From positions 565,783-629,782 of the forward strand of contig NZ_JAMHJQ010000002.1 of NCBI RefSeq assembly GCF_023534745.1: DNA of 64,000 bases. Direction: 5' to 3'. Position 1 is the first letter of the stretch; each line of letters begins with the position of its first letter. Shown in pieces: positions 58,697 through 64,000 of the stretch. The stretch is from Streptomyces sp. 35G-GA-8 (GTDB lineage Bacteria; Actinomycetota; Actinomycetes; Streptomycetales; Streptomycetaceae). Position numbers and translations under genes: made by a program. The notes under the pieces were generated by a model. The model had not been told where the DNA came from. It was given only the letters and a program-made list of their open reading frames with translations, and did no database searches.

Positions 58697-59359
58697 TCAC
58701 CCGCACCGGCTCGCCTTCGCCGTCCAGCGTTCCCCCGCCATGAGGTTCCCGAGGCCCGTCCACGCGAAGTTCATCAGCGTCGCCGCGGCCTCCTTCGCCG
58801 AGACGCCCGGAGTCTCGTTCGCCCACGCCGCGAGCGATTCGGCGGCGCCCACCAGCGCCTGCGCCAGCCCGGCCACATCCCCGTCGCTCAGATCGGGCGC
58901 GTCGTGTGCCTCGCGGGCCGTCGCGCCGATCAGTCCCGTCACATAGGCGACCAGCGCGTCCCGCATCTTCGTGACCTCGGCGGCGAACGGCTCGCCGGAC
59001 GTACGTGCCAGCCGGTGCAGCACCGCCCAGCCGTCCGGGTTCTCCGCGGTGTGCGCGAAGAACGCCACCAGCCCGGTCCACAGCTGCCGGTCGGCCGGCG
59101 CACCCGGCTCGACGCCCGCCGTCACCGCCGCGACCAGCGCCTCCGACTCGCGCCTGATACACGCGATGAACAGCGCTTCCTTGGAGTTGAGGTAGAGATA
59201 CACCAGCGGCTTCGAGACGCCCACCAACTCGGCGATCTCGTCCATCGAGGCGGCGCGGTAACCGCGCTGTCCGAAGGTGCGCACGGCGGCGTCCAGCATC
59301 TGCCGTTCGCGCTCCGCGCGCGGCATCCGCTTGCCCTTGCCGGCGCTCACGGCGCTCAC
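58697..59359 (-). CDS. TetR-family regulator
   Basis: 220 residues. N-terminal HTH with AAVRTFGQRGYRAASMDEIA and VSKPLVYLYLNSKEALF; variable C-terminal domain. GTG 59359 follows GGAGG by 9 bases. Its 3' end abuts the repeat array. No divergent partner or clear operator; ligand unknown. Confidence 0.9.
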   Translation of the reverse strand: MSAVSAGKGKRMPRAERERQMLDAAVRTFGQRGYRAASMDEIAELVGVSKPLVYLYLNSKEALFIACIRRESEALVAAVTAGVEPGAPADRQLWTGLVAFFAHTAENPDGWAVLHRLARTSGEPFAAEVTKMRDALVAYVTGLIGATAREAHDAPDLSDGDVAGLAQALVGAAESLAAWANETPGVSAKEAAATLMNFAWTGLGNLMAGERWTAKASRCG

Positions 59360-59598
59360 GTCAGACTTCCTCCCGCCCTGCCGGCAGTCCCAACGGCAGT
59401 CCCGCCGACAATCCCGCCGTTCCACAACTCCGATAAGCCTACGGTCCGTCGGAAGCGCATAGACCGGCCCCGTGATCTTCCGGCCCTCTCAGACGCACGT
59501 CGCCCCCGGCCTCGGCGGAGGCCAGGGGCGATCGAAGTGTGCGATCCGCGTGTGTGCGATCCGCGGGTGCGCGGTCCGCCCTACGCGCGCTACGCGCC

Positions 59599-60954
59599 TT
59601 ACGCGGGCACCGGGACGTTCGCCTCGCGCTTGTCCTCGGCGCTGTCGTAGTCGTCCACCGGCGAAGCCGAGGCCGAGTTGTACGCGTCGTGGTCGAGGAT
59701 CTTCTCGCGTGCCGCGACGATGACCGGGACCAGCGCCTGGCCCGCCACGTTCGTGGCCGTGCGCATCATGTCCAGGATCGGGTCGATCGCCATCAGCAGG
59801 CCGACGCCCTCCAGCGGGAGCCCCAGCGTGGAGAGGGTCAGCGTCAGCATGACCGTCGCGCCGGTGAGGCCCGCGGTGGCCGCCGAGCCGACGACCGAGA
59901 CGAAGGCGATCAGCAGATAGTCCTGGATGCCCAGTTGGACGTCGAAGATCTGCGCGATGAAGATCGCGGCGAGCGCCGGGTAGATCGCGGCGCAGCCGTC
60001 CATCTTGGTCGTCGCGCCGAACGGTACGGCGAAGGACGTGTACTCCTTCGGGACGCCGAGCCGTTCGGTGACCTTCTGGGTGACCGGCATCGTGCCCACG
60101 GAGGAGCGGGAGACGAAGGCGAGCTGGATCGCGGGCCAGGCACCCTTGAAGAACTGGAGCGGGTTGACCTTGGCGACGGTGGCCAGCAGCAGCGGGTAGA
60201 CACCGAAGAGCACCAGCGCGCAGCCGATGTAGACGTCGGCGGTGAACGTCGCGTACTTGCCGATGAGGTCCCAGCCGTAGTCGGCGATGGCGAAGCCGAT
60301 GAGGCCGACCGTACCGATCGGGGCGAGCCGGATGACCCACCACAGGGCCTTCTGGAGCAGTTCGAGGACGGCTTCGCTGAGGGTGAGGATCGGCTGGGCC
60401 TTCGGGCCGAGCTTGAGGGCCGCGATTCCGGCGACGGCGGCCATGAAGACGATCTGGAGGACGTTCAGCTCGGTGAACGGCGTGATGACGTCGGTCGGCA
60501 CGATGCCGGTCAGGAAGTCGATCCAGGACCCGGAGCCCTCGGGCGCCTTGCCGTCCTTCGGGGTGAGGCCGGTGCCCGAGCCCGGGTTGGTGATCAGACC
60601 GATCGCCAGGCCGATGGCGACCGCGATCAGCGACGTGATCATGAACCAGAGCAGGGTACGGGAGGCAAGCCTGGCCGCGTTGTTGACCTTGCGCAGGTTG
60701 GTGATCGACACCAATATCGCGAAGAAGACCAGCGGGGCCACGGCCAGCTTCAGCAGCTGGACGAAGATGCTGCCGATCTTGTCGAGGGTGGTGTAGAGCC
60801 AGCTGATGTCCTGGCTGCGGGCGAGCCAGCCGAGCAGGACACCGAGGACCAGACCGGCGACGATCTGCGCCCAGAACGGGATCTTGGGAATACGGAGGCC
60901 GGATCTTGGATCAGCCGGCTTCTCGGGGACGGTGGACGCGGGGTTCGCGGACAC
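59599..60954 (-). CDS. Dicarboxylate/amino acid:cation symporter (DAACS family)
   Basis: 451 residues, about eight helices and two re-entrant hairpins. HP1 region FVSRSSVGTMPVTQKV and the helix-7 motif TTKMDGCAAIYPA, where other members have NMDGT; the N-to-K and T-to-C changes mean the substrate and coupling ion should not be assumed. GTG 60954 follows GGAG by 7 bases. The C-terminal tail is Asp/Ser-rich. Confidence 0.88.
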   Translation of the reverse strand: MSANPASTVPEKPADPRSGLRIPKIPFWAQIVAGLVLGVLLGWLARSQDISWLYTTLDKIGSIFVQLLKLAVAPLVFFAILVSITNLRKVNNAARLASRTLLWFMITSLIAVAIGLAIGLITNPGSGTGLTPKDGKAPEGSGSWIDFLTGIVPTDVITPFTELNVLQIVFMAAVAGIAALKLGPKAQPILTLSEAVLELLQKALWWVIRLAPIGTVGLIGFAIADYGWDLIGKYATFTADVYIGCALVLFGVYPLLLATVAKVNPLQFFKGAWPAIQLAFVSRSSVGTMPVTQKVTERLGVPKEYTSFAVPFGATTKMDGCAAIYPALAAIFIAQIFDVQLGIQDYLLIAFVSVVGSAATAGLTGATVMLTLTLSTLGLPLEGVGLLMAIDPILDMMRTATNVAGQALVPVIVAAREKILDHDAYNSASASPVDDYDSAEDKREANVPVPA

Positions 60955-61456
60955 GAACACACTCCAGACAGGACGTATCGGGGCCATACGGACAGGGGTG
61001 CGGCGCTCGTGCTTCGAAGGACTCGGGAGGGTGAGGACTCGGGAGGCTCAGAACGGGCGCCGCTGCATGATGCCGGGTCAGACCACGCGGCAACAGACCG
61101 CGGACATACAGCGGCACAGATCGACATGCAGGCGTGCCACGAGCGGGATGCCCCGGTGGCGGCGGTGACGCACTGCTGTCTTCATATCGAGCACGTTAAC
61201 ACTTGAACTTTGGGAATCTCAAAGGACTTCTTTGGGGCCCAAAGCGCCGGAAAGCGGCCGGGAAGAGGCCGGAAACAGTGGCGGAAAGTGGCCGAAAAAG
61301 GCCAGAAAACACGGCACCCCAGCCCTGGAGGGACGGCTCCGGAGCTGGGGTGTGGCGGATGTGAGAAAGCTTACGTGGCGCTTATGCGCTCGGGCGCTTA
61401 TGCGGCGCTCATGCGGCTTACGGCTCCCACGCGGGCCGCTTGCCGCGACCCGGCGG
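60955..61456. other. Intergenic region upstream of symporter
   Basis: 502 bp without a recognisable gene. It holds the DUF4229 terminator at 61315-61352 and must hold the symporter promoter; an AT-richer stretch with cttgaactttggg lies near 61200. Confidence 0.6.
61315..61352 (-). terminator. Terminator of DUF4229 gene
   Basis: CACCCCAGC (61315-61323) pairs with GCTGGGGTG (61344-61352), about 100 bp past the DUF4229 stop on the minus strand. Confidence 0.55.
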
Positions 61457-61753
61457 CTACTGGGCGACGCCGTCCTCCTGGGCGCGGTTCGCCTCCAGCC
61501 GCGTCTTCGCGCTGTCGACCTTGCCGACGATCTGCGCGGACATCTCGTCACGCTGCTTGCGCAGCAGTACGAAGCTGAGCGGCGCCGAGATCACGATCGC
61601 GAGCAGCAGCACCCAGATGAAGTTGGAGTCGCCGAGCCCCTTGGGCAGCACACCGAACTGGACCAGGCCGGCGACGACCACGAAGCAGCCGACGAAGATG
61701 CCCAGACGCATCGCGGTGTACCGGATCGTGGCGCTCGTCTTCGAAACGGTCAC
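61457..61753 (-). CDS. DUF4229 membrane protein
   Basis: 98 residues with two membrane helices (LGIFVGCFVVVAGLVQFGVL and FIWVLLLAIVISAPLSFVLL) and a charged C-terminal RKQRDEMSAQIVGKV helix, the DUF4229 form. Found near menaquinone genes in actinobacteria; function unknown. Confidence 0.82.
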   Translation of the reverse strand: MTVSKTSATIRYTAMRLGIFVGCFVVVAGLVQFGVLPKGLGDSNFIWVLLLAIVISAPLSFVLLRKQRDEMSAQIVGKVDSAKTRLEANRAQEDGVAQ

Positions 61754-61851
61754 AGCGGGCCCTCTCTCTTCCTTCTCTTCCTGGCGTACTGACGTCGCCG
61801 CAGGTCCGGCGTCGCGGTATGTCCGAGTCCTACCAGTCAAGCACGGCGCGT

Positions 61852-62382
61852 TCAGTACCGGTTCAGCGGGAGCAGCATGGTGATGTCGTCACGGTCGTCA
61901 CCGGGGGCGACCCTGATCGCGTCCGGCACCCGCCCGACCTCCTTGTAGCCGCAGGAGGCGTAGAACCTGTCGACGCCCGTGCCCCCGCGGCAGGTGAGCC
62001 GGATCGCCTCGATGGAGTCGATCCCCTGGGCGGCGTCCGCGGCGGCGGCCATCAGGTCGCGGCCGTACCCCTTGCCCTGGTGCCGGGGGTGGACCATCAC
62101 GGTGTAGAGCCAGAGCCAGTGCCGCATCAGCCGGTGGGTGTTGAGCGTGAGGAACGCCGTCGCGGCGACGGCGCCCTCCTCGTCGTACCCGACCAGCAGT
62201 CTGGCCCGGCCCTCGGCCATGGCCGTGAGGTGCTTGACCAGCTCGGGCCGTATGTCGTCCACCGTCACCGGCGGTACGAATCCGACGGCACCGCCCGCGT
62301 TGGAGACGTCCGCCCAGAGAGCGAGAAGTCCGTCGCGCAGGGCGGGGTCCACCGCCGGATCCAGCTCGAATATGAGCGCCAT
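61852..62382 (-). CDS. GNAT-family N-acetyltransferase
   Basis: 176 residues. Acetyl-CoA site VMVHPRHQGKGYGRDLMAAA and C-terminal GVDRFYASCGYKEVG are typical. ATG 62382 starts the family core. It lies 49 bp after mqnE, so probably shares its transcript. Acceptor unknown. Confidence 0.88.
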   Translation of the reverse strand: MALIFELDPAVDPALRDGLLALWADVSNAGGAVGFVPPVTVDDIRPELVKHLTAMAEGRARLLVGYDEEGAVAATAFLTLNTHRLMRHWLWLYTVMVHPRHQGKGYGRDLMAAAADAAQGIDSIEAIRLTCRGGTGVDRFYASCGYKEVGRVPDAIRVAPGDDRDDITMLLPLNRY

Positions 62383-62431
62383 CGCGTATGCCCTTCCAGA
62401 CCCGTACGCAGTCTCGGACCCGTGTACCCGC

Positions 62432-63610
62432 TCAGACCCGCATGGGCTGCGGGGACTCGCGGCGGTCGGCGTCGGGGCCCGGGTACTCACGGATGATCTC
62501 GTAGCGGGTGTTCCGCTCGACGGGCCGGAAGCCCGCGTCGCGGATGAGGTCGAGCAGATCCTCGCGGCCGAGCTTGTTGGGCGTGCCGTAGTTGTCCGCG
62601 TCGTGCGTGATCTTGTACTCGACGACCGAGCCGTCCATGTCGTCCGCGCCGTGCTGGAGGGCGAGTTGGGCGGTCTGGACGCCGTGCATCACCCAGAAGA
62701 CCTTGACGTGCGGAACGTTGTCGAAGAGCAGCCGGGAGACCGCGAAGGTCTTCAGCGCCTCCGCGCCCGTGGCCATGGTCGTACGGGCCTGGAGGCGGTT
62801 GCGGATCTTGCCGTCCTTCATGTCCACGAAGTCGTGCTGGTAGCGCAGCGGGATGAAGACCTGGAAACCGCCGGTCTCGTCCTGGAGCTCACGCAGCCGC
62901 AGTACATGGTCGACGCGGTGCCGGGGCTCCTCGATGTGCCCGTAAAGCATCGTCGACGGGGTCTTGAGCCCCTTCTCGTGCGCGAGCCGGTGGATCCGCG
63001 ACCAGTCCTCCCAGTGGGTGTTGTGGTCGACGATGTGCTGACGGATCTCCCAGTCGAAGATCTCGGCGCCGCCGCCGGTCAGCGACTCAAGACCGGCCTC
63101 GATCAGCTCGTCGAGGATCTCGGAGGCCGACAGGCCGGAGATCGTCTCGAAGTGGTGGATCTCGGTGGCGGTGAACGCCTTGAGGGAGACCTGCGGGAGG
63201 GCTTCCTTCAGCGCGCTGAGCGAGCGCGGGTAGTAGCGCCACGGCAGCGTCGGGTGGAGGCCGTTGACGATGTGCAGCTCGGTGAGGTTCTCGCCCTCCA
63301 TCGCCTTGGCGAGGCGGACGGCCTCCTCGATGCGCATCGTGTACGCGTCCTTCTCGCCCGGCTTGCGCTGGAACGAGCAGTAGGCGCAGGAGGCGGTGCA
63401 GACGTTCGTCATGTTGAGATGACGGTTGACGTTGAAGTGGACGACGTCACCGTTCTTGCGCGTACGCACCTCGTGCGCGAGACCGCCGAGCCAGGCCAGA
63501 TCGTCCGATTCGTACAGCGCGATGCCGTCCTCACGGGTCAGCCGCTCGCCGGCCCGGATCTTCGCCTCCAGCTCGCGCTTGAGACCCACATCCTGAACAG
63601 ATGCAGTCAT
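62432..63610 (-). CDS. mqnE: Aminofutalosine synthase
   Basis: 392-residue radical SAM enzyme that joins the MqnA product to SAM-derived adenosine to give aminofutalosine. Fe-S ligands C71, C75 and C78 (VCTASCAYCSF). VNGLHPTLPWRYYPRSL and STMLYGHIEEPRHRVDH are family segments. ATG 63610 follows GGAGG. A paralogue of MqnC in the window. Confidence 0.95.
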   Translation of the reverse strand: MTASVQDVGLKRELEAKIRAGERLTREDGIALYESDDLAWLGGLAHEVRTRKNGDVVHFNVNRHLNMTNVCTASCAYCSFQRKPGEKDAYTMRIEEAVRLAKAMEGENLTELHIVNGLHPTLPWRYYPRSLSALKEALPQVSLKAFTATEIHHFETISGLSASEILDELIEAGLESLTGGGAEIFDWEIRQHIVDHNTHWEDWSRIHRLAHEKGLKTPSTMLYGHIEEPRHRVDHVLRLRELQDETGGFQVFIPLRYQHDFVDMKDGKIRNRLQARTTMATGAEALKTFAVSRLLFDNVPHVKVFWVMHGVQTAQLALQHGADDMDGSVVEYKITHDADNYGTPNKLGREDLLDLIRDAGFRPVERNTRYEIIREYPGPDADRRESPQPMRV

Positions 63611-63662
63611 CAGGCCGCCTCCCACTATGTCTGCCAAATCGTGCCAGTCGAGACTACGCCCC

Positions 63663-64000
63663 TCACGGAACGAGAACGACGCGGCCCATGCTGACGCGCT
63701 GTTCGAGCAGGTCATGCGCGCGGGCGGCCTCGTCGAGCGGTACGCGCTCATGGATCACGGGCCGTACGGAGCCGTCGGTGACGAGCCGGACGAGCAGCCG
63801 TACGCCCTCCTCCACGAGCGCGGGAGCGCCGCGCGCCATGGTGGCCATGCTGAAGCCCGTCACCTGCCGCATGCCCATCAGATCCATGAGCGGGAGGGCC
63901 GGCTGCTCGCTGTCGCCGCCGGACGCGCCGTAGCAGACGAGCCGTCCGTACGGCGCGAGGAGCCGCACGCCGTCGAGGAGCTGGGGGCCGCCGACGCCGT
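63663..64000 (-). CDS. Zinc-type alcohol dehydrogenase/quinone oxidoreductase, C-terminal part (cut by window edge)
   Basis: The last ~111 codons of a medium-chain dehydrogenase: LLAPYGRLVCYGASGG ends the cofactor domain and VIHERVPLDEAARAHDLLEQ with GRVVLVP closes the protein, as in quinone reductase (QOR) like members. The N-terminal catalytic domain is outside the window. Confidence 0.85.
   Translation of the reverse strand, partial: GVGGPQLLDGVRLLAPYGRLVCYGASGGDSEQPALPLMDLMGMRQVTGFSMATMARGAPALVEEGVRLLVRLVTDGSVRPVIHERVPLDEAARAHDLLEQRVSMGRVVLVP

Overview
This window looks like a piece of a Streptomyces chromosome. It is very GC-rich with strong third-position GC bias and frequent GTG starts. 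It carries a WhiJ-type XRE/DUF397/ATPase locus, a P-domain M28 aminopeptidase and a full set of 14 complex I genes. Gene order resembles, from memory, the S. coelicolor region around SCO4494-SCO4598. No rRNA, tRNA, CRISPR array or transposase was seen.

Layout. 0-6 kb: two paralogous sensor kinases and one NarL-type response regulator, then korAB (2-oxoacid:ferredoxin oxidoreductase). 6-10 kb: divergent HxlR/QorB-like pair, RarD, and a CGNR/VOC divergent pair that shares a palindrome across both start codons. 10-18 kb: secreted aminopeptidase, LolA-like protein with ABC exporter genes, long-chain polyprenyl diphosphate synthase, fumarylacetoacetase. 18-34 kb: nuoA-N on the minus strand, tightly coupled, with a Rex-like operator upstream. 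34-40.5 kb: NlpC/P60 hydrolase, SDR/TetR pair with three operator copies, an unlisted 57-residue secreted peptide, methyltransferase, Nudix, PadR-DUF1048-DUF1048. 40.5-48.6 kb: an accessory island with two inverted copies of a roughly 0.5 kb non-coding repeat around a VOC gene, a WhiJ-like cassette with duplicated DUF397 genes, a 906-residue membrane/pilin-like/Gly-Ser-rich protein ending in a pertussis/scabin-like ADP-ribosyltransferase domain, and a GH25 lysozyme. 48.6-56 kb: menaquinone genes (menJ-like, menG, mqnC, mqnA) and a Ser/Thr kinase. 56-59 kb: cold-shock gene and four more repeat copies, three of them in a 530-bp tandem array. 59-64 kb: TetR, dicarboxylate-type symporter, DUF4229, GNAT, mqnE and a truncated alcohol dehydrogenase.

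How it fits together. Complex I passes NADH electrons to menaquinone. The futalosine enzymes MqnA, MqnE and MqnC, the polyprenyl synthase, MenG and the MenJ-like reductase that would make or modify this quinone lie in the same 48 kb, so the window is largely a respiratory-chain region interrupted by accessory DNA. The most unusual items are the ADP-ribosyltransferase fusion (45.1-47.9 kb) and the six-copy structured repeat family (40.5-42.1 and 56.7-58.7 kb).
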